This document shows positions 1-11,720 of a DNA stretch of 64,000 nucleotides, in pieces. Source of the stretch: Blasia pusilla (Eukaryota; Marchantiophyta; Marchantiopsida; Blasiales); contig CM114275.1 in assembly GCA_050084515.1 (NCBI GenBank), positions 16,492,001-16,556,000 on the forward strand. Direction: 5' to 3'. The translations under genes and the position numbers were made by a program. How positions within the stretch are numbered: the first letter of the stretch is position 1; the number at the start of each line of letters is the position of its first letter. The notes under the pieces are model-generated. The model searched no databases. It saw nothing but the letters and a program-made list of their open reading frames with translations, and had not been told where the DNA came from.

Positions 1-419
1 CGTGACAGCACCACTTTGTACTAAGAGTTATAACATAAGCACTGATCATCATAAATACCCTTGATGCACATCTAGATCCAGATTGTAACAAGGCCTTTCA
101 AATCTCCTTTGACTGAAGAGCGACTGCTTTGGTTGATAACGCCTTCGATTATTCCATCAAAGGGAATAGTTTCCAATGTCGTGAGGAAGAGTGTTTGAAG
201 TTGACCGGGAAAGAAGTTGCTTGGTATTTCCTAGAGGGTTTCTAGGGATTTTTTTGGTATTTCCTAGAGGACTATCGTGTGTACAACATGAAGGAGTATT
301 TGTTCGGGAACATCCGCAGAAAGGCCAATAAGTAGAATGTGGAGCTAAAAATTTTGGACGAGCAGTATCAAAAGTCCAAAAATGATAATTTCCACATGAT
401 GTAAAAAACCTTAAAGATC
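1..419. other. No gene recognised
   Basis: AT-rich sequence with only short, broken reading frames. No domain, repeat or RNA gene was recognised. Confidence 0.4.
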
Positions 420-1255
420 CGATTATGATGATTAGAGCTTTTCCGAAGCGTGAACAACTTATTCTACTAGAAATGTTAGGGCTACCGCGAGGGGCAAATA
501 CAAATACCTAGAGGATAGGCGAAAGGCAATTTAGAACTTGAGTTTTGGATGCTTTGGAATTTGTCTATAAGATACCATTCTGGCGCTAGTTCCTTTGCCG
601 GAATAGCTCATTCCGGTGGCAACTTTAGAGCTACTGCAAGGGGATTCAATCCAAGTATTTGAAGGATAGGCGGGTGTCTAAGCTCATTTGGAACTAAAAT
701 TTTGATTGCTTAGGAATTGGCTCTTAAGATCCAATTTTGATGGTGGGAGATTTTCCACAATGGGAATAGCTTAGTCCGTTGGCAACTTTAGGCTCATTTG
801 GAACTGAAGTTTCGAATGCTTTGGAATTAGCTCTTAAAATCCAATTTTGGGGTAGGAGCTTTTTCAAAGCCGGAAGAACTCATTCTGTTGGCAACTTTTC
901 ACTCATTTGAAACTAGAGTTCTAAATACTTTGGAATAGGCTCTTATGATTATGGAGTTAGGAGTTATTCCAGAGGCTGAACGGCTCATTCCGCTGGAAAA
1001 TATAGGGTTAGCGGGAAGGGTTCAATCCAAAATACTTGGAGAACAGGCAATAGGAGCTTTTCCAAAGCTGGGACAACTTATTTTCCTAGAAACTTTAGGG
1101 CAACCACGATGGTGTTGGATACCGGAGGATGGAGCTTTTTCGAAGCCGGAACAAGTCATTCTGTTGGAAAATGTAGAGCTATCAAGAGGGGTTCAATCCA
1201 AGTACTTGAAGGATAGGCGAGGGATCCAAGCTCGTTTGTTTCTTTAGTTAAGAAT
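420..1255 (+). repeat. Degenerate tandem repeat block
   Basis: A recurring phrase, in nucleotide form roughly AAGCCGGAACAACTCATTCT followed by GTTGGCAACTTTAG and often GGTTCAATCCAAGTACTTGA, appears about seven times (near 436, 596, 755, 866, 969, 1060 and 1138), with spacing of about 80-170 bp. The last three units lie in one open frame (945-1247) that reads like repeated 'KPEQLILLENL..RGVQSKYLKD' peptides. Earlier units are interrupted by stops. This could be a decayed repeat-protein exon or a noncoding minisatellite; no family was recognised. Confidence 0.55.
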
Positions 1256-1913
1256 ACTTTGGAATTGGGTCTTAAGCTTCGATTTGGCTCACCTATCCAC
1301 AAACCTTGGCAGAGTCCGCATTCAATCTTCTCTCCCTACCATTACATAGAAGTCATAGAATTATCTAGTTTCTTTCTCCAAATACCGCTTTCACGGGTCT
1401 ACAAGGACTTCAACGACATCAATTTTTGGCCTTCGCTCGTGGAGATATCCAAAGAAATGAGCAAAATAAATATTTTTAACAAAATTTGGAACATTTTATC
1501 GTCAAGATCCTACTATGATGGTCGTCGGTGACAAAAAGAGACTCAATCGGTTGCAAAAGAGGATGATGTCATGTTCATATTTAAATGGGCTTAAGTCCTT
1601 ATTTTACTAAGGGGAATTTGACTCTTTGGATTCTTTCATAGGGATAGCTTTGCTCTTTTTTGTCTTTATTTCTTGTAGTTTAGATTGAATAATTTTGGAA
1701 AAACTACATGTAACACTATGAACTTCATTCATCTACATATCCATGAATATCCAAAAAAACTTCCACCCAAAAAAAAATCCTGATTTAGCTCTACTCTAGA
1801 AAACATCTAATAGCATAGTAAGGAGAGGAGTCTCGGAAACTTAAGAGGAAAAAGGAAAATGTATACATTTGGAGGAATAAGGGAATTTATGCTTGAGATT
1901 TACATTTCAAAGA
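1256..1913. other. No gene recognised
   Basis: AT-rich sequence with one short open frame (1259-1531, plus strand) that matches nothing I know. It follows directly on the repeat block and may be its decayed continuation. Confidence 0.35.
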
Positions 1914-2220
1914 CTTGCAAATGACTAATTGCAAGTTCTGGGACTCGCAAGTTGCGAGTCTCGTGCAACTCCAATATGAGTCCTCATAGTCACAAAGTTC
2001 GAGTCCAAGAAGCCACTATTTGCGAGTCTGAATGAAAATCACGTTTGTGACTCAATTGCGAACTCAATGCGAATCTATGCAGTCACAATGGTAGAACGAC
2101 TGTCATGGTTTGCAAACCAACATTGACTCGCAAAGCTAGGTGGAGCCGCAATGGAGGCACCCAAAGTGGACTTGTGAACTCTACATCAAATGGACTTGCA
2201 AAGTAGCCCGTGTCTTGAAA
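1914..2220. repeat. Cluster of ACTCGCAA / TTGCGAGT motifs
   Basis: The 8-mer ACTTGCAA or ACTCGCAA and its reverse complement recur many times within about 300 bp. At 1942-1960 two copies form the perfect inverted repeat GACTCGCAAGTTGCGAGTC with a 1-nt centre. Dense short direct and inverted motifs of this kind are typical of subterminal regions of CACTA-type transposons, where the transposase-associated protein binds. No terminal inverted repeat was found for it, so the assignment is inference. Confidence 0.45.
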
Positions 2221-3719
2221 AATATGGACTCAAACAGTAGTGTCTTGTCCCCACAAATATGTCCCAAAAAAAGAGAAGTTGATGAAAAAGTGAGTTTTTG
2301 ACCCTAGTATCTATTATGCATTAAACCTTCTCAAAATGCATAGAAGTAGTTCCAATTATGTAATTCAAGTGAGGACTACATATGTGAGATGGCAAAACAA
2401 ATATAATTTGAAAAGGTTGTAAATTGAATCAACGTCATCATTCCACGGTCAATACAAACAAACAATGTCCAAATTCGCCATAAAACCCCCATGATCTCCA
2501 ACGGTGCGAGAAGTTAAATAAGAAAAAAATTACACAACTAAGCACTTGATAGCTAAAAAGTGGATAGTGGGAATTTGATTTGGACTGTTGGATGTCGAAC
2601 TGCAAGTCAAAGCTATTCCCCGTTAAGAGCAAAAATGGGGAAAAAAAAAAAGAGTATTCGCTTGGACAAACCCGAGCAGCCAAAAGAATCTGAAAATCTG
2701 CTGAGAAAATGACGAATGGATGTAGATCTGCTTAAATCGTTGAGGAACCGAAGACTCACTTAGGAACTGAAAACTCATATGCGACGTGAGTTTCCCGTTC
2801 CGTTCTCCACATGAAAATCCAACTTCCATGTGAGGAATCTATGAGAGGGGAGCGATTTCCAGACTTCAGAAGCTGTGCACGTCCAACTTCCGAATGTAAG
2901 ATTCCAAGGAAGACCGACTTCCGGGTGAACGCCGTGAAGGGAGGAGAGGGATATGATCGACAGAATCCCGTTGAGAGAGAGAGAAAAGTAACATGGGCGA
3001 GGAAATGCGTTTAGGAAAATACTGATCGGCCCTGACACGCACATTCCTTCGCTGAATCGCTAGTATCTTCCCATGGAATGATGAGGTGGCGTTGGTTTAT
3101 CCCTTAATTCTCCGCAAAGAAGAAACACAGGACGCGAATTAGAGAGAAAGAAAAGGACATGACGGGGGAGGGAGCCCACGGGAAGTCCAAGGATATCAGC
3201 AAAGTAGGTCCCTGTGAATCCCGTAGAATTCCTGGCATTCGGATTGGAATGGGTGAATGAGTAACGAAAATTATAGCAGGCCCACGAATGCAAGACGAAT
3301 GGCCCCTGGCGCTTACCAGGTCCACCGGTCTGGAGTCACCGGACCCCACCCTAAACGCAGGCTCTTCCGAAATCCTAAAGTTCAAACCGTGTGAGAAACG
3401 AGTCATTACAACTCGCGGAGATGGCGACGGATCAAATGACCGACTCATTGCTGGTGTCACCGTGTATGCGGTCCAATGTCCGGGGAGAATCGGGGTTAGT
3501 GTTGAGCTGGCTGGAAGAATTTGAGAATTTCTGTCACTTCTGCCAAAAACCGGATGTCCTTTGTATTCGTATCTGTTTAGCCGGCTGGAATGACGAAATT
3601 TGCCGCTGGGTTTTGTAGAGACCGGGAATGAACCGGTTGTCACGAAAAAACTCCCCGGACCCTGATGCGGTCTCGATTTTTTATGTTGGCTTTTCTTAAG
3701 AGGGTTCGGACTCCGGAGA
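2221..3719. other. No gene recognised
   Basis: Several overlapping open frames occur on both strands here, the longest being 179 codons on the minus strand (3104-3643). None shows a recognisable domain or convincing codon pattern, and they overlap each other in several frames, so I do not call a gene. Confidence 0.35.
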
Positions 3720-3869
3720 GACTAATACTGCCGGCGGAAGCGGGTTCCGAGAGAAGATCCCGGCAAGAGCCTCAACCAGAAGAGACACGGGAAAAAAATG
3801 ACTAATACTGCCGGAGGAAGAGGATTTAAAGGGAAGAGAATAATGCAACCAAAAGAAACACGGAAATAA
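3720..3869 (+). repeat. 80-bp direct duplication
   Basis: GACTAATACTGCCGG followed by a purine-rich stretch and an AACC(A)GAAGA(A)ACACGG phrase occurs at 3720 and again at 3800, giving two units with an 80-bp period. The second unit is a little shorter and more diverged. No function is apparent. Confidence 0.6.
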
Positions 3870-5527
3870 GACGATTATGACAAGAATATAACACGGAATT
3901 GCGGCCAAGAATAGTTGTGTTAATTTAATTTATTCACATGTGAATGGAGAGCCTTGGCATCCCAAATTCATTTCTAGTTCACTTAGACGGTGAAAAGTGA
4001 AAATTAACTTATATTATGTAGCATTTGCACTTGGACTATATGTAGGGGGCAATAAACATCCCTATTAGAGAGAGGCATCTAAACAACAAAAGTCGTATTG
4101 CCACATTTGTCTCATCTAGTTAGTTGATTAGTCATTCTGAAAAATTGTATTTTTTATAGGGATACATACACTTGGAGTGGTTTTCTCGGTCCCTTATTGA
4201 CGGTTCTACCAATCTACCGTATACTAGTAAGTGCCCGTGAAGGGAAAAAGTGTATAGCCCACGAAGAGAAGAAATTAATGATATTGCACAGTTTTTTTCT
4301 TGCTGATCGTAATATGTAAAACATTTTCAAGAAAAGAGGTCTTTGTAAATCAAGAAGGCATTCTCCCAAAATGATACAGATTTAACCAACAATGTATGAC
4401 TCTTTCAGAATGGAAAAAGTACTATTATTAGACGGAAAGAAAAAAAACCTTATAAATTTTATTAGAAACTTGTATGGAAAACGGAGGGAGCATAGAGAAC
4501 CAAAAGACCTTTAATTTAGGCAAGGCGGAAATAAAAATTAAAAGAAGATTTAAAGACGGTAAGCCCCGGACGTTGGCCGGCCCTACGGGCACCTCAAACC
4601 GACATTCTTTGTGATGCCAGCCGGTAAAATGTAGGAATTCCCGACATGTCCAGCAAACAACCGGGATAGAGCCGTCCCGGGAAATGCAGTTTATTTGTAA
4701 GAAGCGGGAAAAAACCCGGTAAGTATTTAGATATTGCCGATAAGGCCCTATCGAGCAACTCGAGTGTATGGGGAAAAGCTGACGAGCCCGGCAGCTTAGT
4801 ATTTTACTTTCTAAAAGCTTCCACGGATTCACGGAATGGCACGGTCCATATGGACCACACGTTTCCGTACATTCTGTGGGTTCCGATTGTCCCGCGTGCA
4901 TTATGCATTACACCAGTACACCCCGTCAGGAGCCTCAGGCCATTTATGATGAGAAAGCAGGTCCTGAGAACCGTCAAAGGGAGGGAGGCCCTAGTGCGTG
5001 GATAGAGGATTCGAGGAAACAAGAGCCCACGAATCAATGGGCTTTTGAGAAGAGACCTCCCTCTGCTCGGAAGGGGCCCTCCAAGGTACGAAATTACGAA
5101 TGGTGTACACCTGGCGCCACACAATGTGGTAAGTTCTGCTTCCATCGTTACTTTTGTAATATTTTTACTCGAGAACTAGCAGGGCCTTCGCTCATCTCCG
5201 TACTGATCGTGGCAGATGTTATGTTAGATGCTGGGGAATATGAATCTCTCGAAGGAACAAGCGGGGCGGTCAGTTTGGTAGTAGGGAGGCCGATTTGCCC
5301 GAAAGCAAAAGATGTCATCGAGAGTTGCCAGATCGTGACTTTGATGGATACCGCTATACTGACAGCAGCGCTGGGGATGAACTCAGGCATGTCGCTTACC
5401 TACCTCCCTCCCTCCGTTCCTCCATCCGGCGCGCGGGCGGAGGGAACGGTTCAAGAAGGTATTTAGCTTGCTCCTCGGAGCCGGGAACATCTCAGCCCGG
5501 CCCTTCACTCGCTTGTTCGAAAGTGGA
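3870..5527. other. Upstream region of the CAX gene, no gene called
   Basis: The left half is AT-rich and the right half (about 4550 onward) is GC-richer, with several CCGG-containing short motifs. A 196-codon plus-strand frame (4876-5466) ends about 430 bp before the CAX start; it has no recognisable domain and could be part of a leader, a small gene or chance. A core promoter cannot be placed from sequence alone. Confidence 0.3.
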
Positions 5528-5557
5528 ATGCTGAGCGGCACCCCCGAGTCTGAGTAG
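5528..5557 (+). promoter_or_regulatory. Upstream ORF 1 before CAX (9 codons)
   Basis: ATG at 5528 followed by nine sense codons in total and TAG. It lies about 345 bp before the CAX start. It matters only if the transcript begins upstream of it, which is unknown. Confidence 0.3.
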
Positions 5558-5595
5558 ACGTCCTGGAGAGCTGTGAAAGTCGCCCACAGACAGGA

Positions 5596-5670
5596 ATGAG
5601 GAGAACCCGCTCTGCTTCAGTGTGGTTTTCACGACTGCGAATTCATCTGGCCCGGTTGATGATGCTGTAG
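5596..5670 (+). promoter_or_regulatory. Upstream ORF 2 before CAX (24 codons)
   Basis: ATG at 5596, 24 sense codons rich in Arg and Leu, then TAG at 5668-5670. If included in the mRNA leader it could reduce or condition translation of the exchanger downstream. It does not overlap the main frame. Confidence 0.3.
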
Positions 5671-5900
5671 ACATACTTCAAGAGTGGGGAGAAGGGGGGT
5701 TCTTAAGGGCCTGTCTTGATACCGACTCGGATCCTGAGGTGATCTGACTCCTGACTTTTGACTGTCAAATCAACAAGGGCACGGGTCGCGAGTCGAATCG
5801 CCCACCGTCGCTGTGTGACAATATTGAGGGCTGTGCTCAAGAAACCACTCAGTCAGTCAACCTCGTGAATCTAGAAAGTGGATCCTAAGGAATTCGAAAC

Positions 5901-7418
5901 ATGTCAGCCAACGGCCACGCCGAGACGATGGCAGCAGAGAAAACGGATTTCGAGCAGAAGTCCATTCCGTCGGTGGTGGTCACCTGCTGTAGCCAGGCTC
6001 ACGGTCACGCCACGTCGGAGAAAGCTGAAACCACTTCCGGCTTGAGGGGTCCGAATTCGAAGGAGATCCAGGATATTTCCAGTGATGCCGAAGATGAACG
6101 CGACGTCTGTATCCCCGGGAGGCCGCTGGAGAGTTGTTACCATTCTTTTAGGAGAGCCTCGCCTGAGTTGATGAGCGGATTTCGAGAAGTGGTATGCGGA
6201 ACGAAGCTTTGTTTGCTTTTGTTTGCGATACCCCTCACATTTTTGGCAGATGAATTAGACCTGGGACGTGGATGGGTTTTCGGGTCGAGTTTAATTGCGA
6301 TTGCGCCTTTAGCAGAACGACTGGGATTTGTCACCGAGCAGCTGGCGTACTACACGGGCCCCACAGCAGGAGGACTGCTCAATGCTACATTCGGAAATGC
6401 CACGGAATTGATCATTTCAATTTTTGCTCTGCAGCACAATATGATTCGTGTTGTTCAGCTTACTCTCCTTGGTTCCATCCTCTCCAACATGCTCCTGGTT
6501 CTAGGCTGTTCTTTTCTCTTCGGCGGATTGTCTCACCCCAAGAACGATCACCAGAAGTTCAATAAGGCAACCGCTATGGTGAGCACGAGTTTGCTGCTAA
6601 TGGCGGTGATGGGTCTGCTCTTCCCCGCAGTTTTGCATGCGACGGGGACAGAGCTCAATAACTCGTCGTCAGAGATCACCCTGTCGAGATTCGTCAGCTG
6701 CGTTATGATAATGGCGTATGGTTGTTATCTCTATTTTCAGCTCAAGAGCCACAAGCAGATGTATGAGAGTTCCGGGGATGAGGACGCGCTATGCGATGAC
6801 GAAGACCACGTGCTTGGATTCTGGTCTGCGATTTTCTGGCTCGGTGTTTTGACCGTTTTCATCTCCATCCTCTCCCAAATTCTTGTGGACGCCATCCAGG
6901 GAGCTGCAGAAACGTGGAAAATTCCAGTTGCATTCCTAAGTGTCATAATTCTACCTCTCGTTGGCAATGCGGCTGAGCACGGCAGTGCGATCGTTTTTGC
7001 CGTGAAGGACAAATTGGACATCTCACTGGGAGTCGCCATCGGCTCTTCCACTCAAATTGCCATGTTTGTCATTCCTTTCTGTGTACTTATCGCTTGGGCG
7101 ACAGGGGTGGACATGGATCTCAACTTTGAGATTTTCGAAACAGCGACATTGTTCATAACAGTGCTTGTTGTCTCAGTCATGGTCCAGGATGGCACGTCCA
7201 ACTACTTCAAAGGGCTGATGCTGATTCTCTGCTATATTATGGTGGGTGCGAGTTTTTGGGTCCATGTTGACGTCACTCCGGACAACCATGGCCTCGCGTT
7301 CACCAGGACTTTACTGCATAAAGTGGTTTGTATGTTCTCCAGAGACCATTGTGTTACGGTGCAGCCGACAGACATTGTGGCAGGTAGCGACATGCCATAC
7401 ACTAACCGGAGCCGATAA
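5901..7418 (+). CDS. CAX: CAX-family cation/proton exchanger
   Basis: A 505-residue uninterrupted frame encoding a Ca2+/H+ exchanger of the CaCA superfamily. In plants these proteins usually sit in the vacuolar membrane and load Ca2+ or other divalent metals in exchange for protons. Residues 1-95 form a hydrophilic N-terminal tail, the position of the autoinhibitory region in plant CAX proteins. Membrane segments follow from about residue 100. The first ion-binding repeat has GNATE at 165-169 and the second has GNAAEH at 355-360, both canonical. Between the halves is an acidic loop (about 289-303, rich in Asp and Glu), as is usual. The length is slightly above the common 440-470, owing to the N-terminal tail. 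The ATG at 5901 is the first in frame and precedes the whole tail. The gene has no introns, whereas angiosperm CAX genes are typically multi-exonic; a retrocopy or lineage-specific intron loss are the alternatives. Identity as CAX is secure; the substrate is inferred. Confidence 0.95.
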   Translation: MSANGHAETMAAEKTDFEQKSIPSVVVTCCSQAHGHATSEKAETTSGLRGPNSKEIQDISSDAEDERDVCIPGRPLESCYHSFRRASPELMSGFREVVCGTKLCLLLFAIPLTFLADELDLGRGWVFGSSLIAIAPLAERLGFVTEQLAYYTGPTAGGLLNATFGNATELIISIFALQHNMIRVVQLTLLGSILSNMLLVLGCSFLFGGLSHPKNDHQKFNKATAMVSTSLLLMAVMGLLFPAVLHATGTELNNSSSEITLSRFVSCVMIMAYGCYLYFQLKSHKQMYESSGDEDALCDDEDHVLGFWSAIFWLGVLTVFISILSQILVDAIQGAAETWKIPVAFLSVIILPLVGNAAEHGSAIVFAVKDKLDISLGVAIGSSTQIAMFVIPFCVLIAWATGVDMDLNFEIFETATLFITVLVVSVMVQDGTSNYFKGLMLILCYIMVGASFWVHVDVTPDNHGLAFTRTLLHKVVCMFSRDHCVTVQPTDIVAGSDMPYTNRSR

Positions 7419-7462
7419 ACCGTGCCGCTAGTCAATCAAAGGTCAAGCCTGATTGGGATCAA

Positions 7463-7756
7463 GTTAGCTTCGCGTGGTATTTGTATACTCTGGATCCATG
7501 CTTTCAACATCTTGGAATGCTTTACGAATTTACCTCTAATTGGGCAAAATTTTGAATGTGCTTCGAGCGAGAGAAATTTTGCAATCGATCATGTCAATAG
7601 AGCTCCTACTTTAAGAGCATTACATAAGGTTAGCTTCGCTTGGTATTTGTATCTTCTGGATCCATGCTTTCAACATCTTGAAATGATATGCGAATTTTCC
7701 TCAAATTGGGCAAAAGTTTGGATTTGTATCTAGCAAGGGAAATTTTGCCATCGATT
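7463..7756 (+). repeat. Imperfect direct duplication, about 130 bp
   Basis: The segment beginning GTTAGCTTCGC(G/T)TGGTATTTGT and running through TGGATCCATGCTTTCAACAT and an AATTGGGCAAAA phrase occurs at 7463-7590 and 7629-7756, a 166-bp period. It lies just after the CAX stop codon and may fall in the 3' untranslated region. Function unknown. Confidence 0.7.
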
Positions 7757-10670
7757 AATTGGATTACGCTTGCACTTCAACAGTACTACCGTCATGTGAA
7801 TGTACGGCATACCATGGGAAGTTCGAACTGTTCGGAGACGACAGGATTTTTGTGTAGAGAATTTACATCTGCTATATCACTTTTCAACTGAAGAAACAAA
7901 CTTTCGAATCGTATGAGATTCGGGAGGTGGTTAGCTTGCGGACACGGTCATCACAGTGATGGTTATGCAACCAAGCAACATGCGCCTGGAAGACACGGGG
8001 CCAACAAGTTTAGTAAACGAGCAATAGCGTGATCTTCGACTTCGAAGCAGACTTATGATGTTTAGGCTCTCAGAAATGAGAATGAATCCCACTTTCCGCC
8101 CGTAGAACGCACGTCCTAAGTCGGCCTTAACAGCCACCCTGCTCTGTTACATTTCGCACGAGCAATGTAGTGAGTAGCTATTCTCTTCCAAAGAGTAAGG
8201 ATCGAGTCCAGAGTCACAAAGCGGTGGATTCCAGTCATTCCACTTGAGCACTGTCAGTGCTGTGTCTTTAGGATGCCTGTAAATTGATATCGGAGATTTT
8301 AATGCGGCAGCTCAATTTCAAACAGTATGACCCCACCACCGCAGTTCCAATAATTTGAACAGTGTAGACGAACTAATTTTAGCATGATTGCTTGTGTTTC
8401 CTGCACTCCATGTCACGAACTCATTTGAGACCTAAGGATCATTAGCCAAGCTAGTGCGACTTTCTCCTCCCGTCTCTCGAGTACTGTCGCTCTAACCAAA
8501 TTTCCCCGCAGTCATGCCCGGGCTGGGAAAGCTTAACAACACTTTGCGAGCTAAACAATCCAGTAGTTCTGTTCTACTGTTCATGCTTCCCGGCTTTCAA
8601 TCTTCTCCCCTGCAAACTGAAAACTGGCTACCAGAAAGATCACTTGGACCTCTCCCATCCTGTGAGGATGGCCACAGCTAAGGCTTACTGTCGGTGGCAT
8701 GCAGTCCACTCGAAAGAGTCAAAACGAGCTTCTGAAAAACTAATGCATGAAAGCCAGAGATCCGAGATTTCAGGGACTCGCACGTTCAGTCTTTCATTGC
8801 CTGCAGTGAAATTGAGTTCACGGTTTTGCTAGCGCTGCACCCTCATCCTACAACGTCCAGCTCTTCCCCAAAGGCTTTCGAAAATTGTCGTCACTTCTTT
8901 GTTTCTCAGCACCACTTAGTACCCGCAAATTCACTCGTCCGAAAGCTGAGAGATGCCCTATTGCTTTTGGCCGTTGCCAGAGAGAAGTACTTCCGGACGT
9001 ACCCTGTACTCCTCGATTCCTCCTTGGCCCGTACATTTGCTATTCGTCCTTTTCGTATAGAAGGCATTTTTCTTTTTCAAATCTGCTCGCGGAGGCTATA
9101 CCACGTTTGATCTCCGCATGGTTCCTTTGGTGGCCCCTCTCTGTCGCCGTAAAGCAATCGCCGAGGTCGTTGCATATTGGTCCAGATGCCCAAAAGATGA
9201 GATCGAGCTATGCACGACAGTCTCGAGTAAGAGAAATGACAGCAGTTGCATATTTCGTCATAAAATTTTCGAACGAGTTCTAGTGAGACATCAACAGCGT
9301 ACAACTCGTCCCGTCGGCAATTGGTCGTAAGGATATCGCGGAATCGTTGTGCCGTATGGGCGCCGGATAGGATTGGAGTCGCGAAATAGGCCAGAGTCAT
9401 CATTGGCCTGTCAAAGGGCTTTTGCCATCAATCCACAGCGGGAATACGGGACAGTTGTAAAAGGTGCAAATGGACCAACCCTATTCGTCCAAATCGATAT
9501 TGCTCGGGGTAGGTTGATTCGACAAAACCTACTATCCCAAAAAATAAATAAATGAATCTCTTAAATTATCCCATGATACTCGGATTATGAAAAGATGTGA
9601 GAACGTCCTCCTTGTTCCTTGTCGACGTATCCATGTCACTTACTAGGTGGAAGATCACATTTTCTAGTGGGTGCAGTGTCAATTTTTTACGCCTGCAATT
9701 CCTGGAGGCCTTGAATTAGGGTTCTATGAGCTATTCTTCTTTTGAGAAGTTTCATTGTATCGAAGGCAAAAAATCAAGTCAGTGCCAAGACAAACTGCCC
9801 TCGTAAGACATGTTGAGGATGTAGACGCTCCTGGAACGTTGAACGCAAGAGGGTGGTGCAGCAGGAATAGGTCTAGGGCGTGGAAAACTCTACAGTCTAG
9901 TCCTTCGCATTCAGACAAGCATACGCTAGCCAGGATTCTTGGAACCCGAGGTCGGTGATTCAATACATACAGTCATTCATTCGAAAGGTACAACGATTGA
10001 CAAGGACGTTTTGTCAGTTTGTGCAAAAGAAGATTTGAGAATTCATCCCACAGATAAATGCGATTAAAAAAGTCAACCAAATCGAAGGTCGACCGGATAG
10101 GAATGAAAGTAAGAATCCTTTAACGAACTAATCGTACCAGATTGGAATGAAAGAAGGAAAACTTTTACGAACTATTGACAGAAATGTCACCAAAAGTGAT
10201 GAAAATTGAGTTACCGCAAAGACTATTTTTAAGTTTAACATCAGTCTTGAAAAGCTGACCTCGAAAAGCTGTTGCGGTCCATCATCTTGAAAAGAGATAC
10301 AGAATGAATGGATTTCTACAGTCTGGAATAAGGCAACGTTAATTATAGATGTCACGAGGAAACTTTTACGGATGAAGAACAAATGAAGAGCGACCCGAAG
10401 AGTCTTCCACGGCCCCGGAGAAATGCTTGATTCACACGCGCATCGGTGCACCGCACACTAAACGGCACTGCTCCACACGTCGCAAATGCAATTGTACAGT
10501 AACTGAGTAACAGCAAGAATCGGCGAGGAGTTGGTCGGTCCTTCAGAATTCCCGAGACATATCCAACATCCAATCCAATCCGTTGATAATAACGTCTGAG
10601 GGAGAGCAATCAGTCAAGCATGCCGCACGAGGAGCACGACCATAACCGGGCCACAAATAATGGATTTCTG
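7757..10670. other. Intergenic, no gene recognised
   Basis: Only short and mutually overlapping open frames are present (longest about 130 codons near 8885-9283, opposed by a 108-codon frame on the other strand). No domain, terminal repeat or RNA gene was recognised. Confidence 0.4.
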
Positions 10671-11720
10671 GTTTAACTCATGAAGTGGTTACCACTATGA
10701 ACCTTTGGTACAAATGGAGAAGTATAAGGATTACAAGGAGAGGAGGTAGGAGGTACAAGAGGTGGTGATGGCCGACGATGAGAGGGTAAGTTGGGGAAGG
10801 AGGAGGAAGAAGAAGGGAGATTCGGGTATAATAGATGGGAGTTAGAAACAAGGGCAAAGATGAGATATGTGAGGATGGCAAAGTAGAAGGATTCCATAAT
10901 AATGGATCAAGATTAGGCTCAATAGGACAAGGCGAATAAGGGAGAAGAGGAGAATCCGGAAGAAATGTAACGAATGTAATGAGTGTATTAGCATCTGGAG
11001 GAAAATGGCGAGATCTACGATGAGGAGGTGAACCAAGGGGAGAGATTACGGTTGTAGGAGGGCGTGTAAAACCAGATAAGCGAGTAGATGGAGAATCCAA
11101 CTCCATCATCTCGATGACATAAAAATAAAGATAGGCAAATCATCGAAGACACAAAAAGACATATGAAACGTGGTTTGGAGAAATCATGCGGATAACGAGC
11201 AAAACAAAAGTAGTGGAATCCGTCCAAAAGATATTTAGACTGAGAGATGAAGATTAGGCAATACCGAATTTATGATTGAAAGTTATTATAAGACAAATAT
11301 AAAAAGCAATTGAAAAGGAAAGATGATCTATATGGTATCGAAAGAGGTGGCTCAAGAAGATGAATTTCTAATGTCCTTAAGGAGATGGCAAACGTATGTA
11401 GGTGTGAAACAGTAAGGTAAGGAGTTTGAAGAACAAGGAAGACTTTTGGAAGGAACTGACCTAAAACAAACCCATACACAAAAATAGACGCCTACATAGA
11501 AGGAAGAAAAACTAGAAAACCTACTTGATATCAAAAGAACGAGCTCGTCAAGACAATCGAAACAAACCCAAACACGTCCAAGACCGACATTCCAAAAGAA
11601 AGTTATGAAAGAAATTGGAAACACCAAAAAAGAGGATGTGAGAAGTAAGTTAGCCACCCGCCAATGACCACTATGAGGGAATAAGTCCGTAATGCTAGGC
11701 CCAGCCCGTATCACAAGATC
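10671..11720 (-). other. Purine/pyrimidine-asymmetric stretch with open minus-strand frames
   Basis: The plus strand is strongly purine-rich. The minus strand has a 143-codon frame (10678-11109) rich in Pro, Leu and Ser, followed on its upstream side by frames of 70, 69 and 120 codons. A minus-strand phrase 'CFARYPHDFSKPR' near 11170 loosely resembles the post-integrase part of copia polyproteins, and the Pro/Ser-rich tail would fit the linker before reverse transcriptase, but no catalytic motif is visible. I leave it as an unassigned possible transposon remnant. Confidence 0.25.

Noticed and set aside
3104-3643. 179-codon minus-strand frame
   Set aside because: No domain, overlapped by plus-strand frames of similar quality, and no supporting signals.
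4876-5466. 196-codon plus-strand frame upstream of CAX
   Set aside because: No recognisable domain and low-complexity composition; kept only as a note in the upstream region.
10678-11715. Copia polyprotein on the minus strand
   Set aside because: Resemblance is limited to one loose phrase and a Pro/Ser-rich stretch; no integrase or RT motif is visible.
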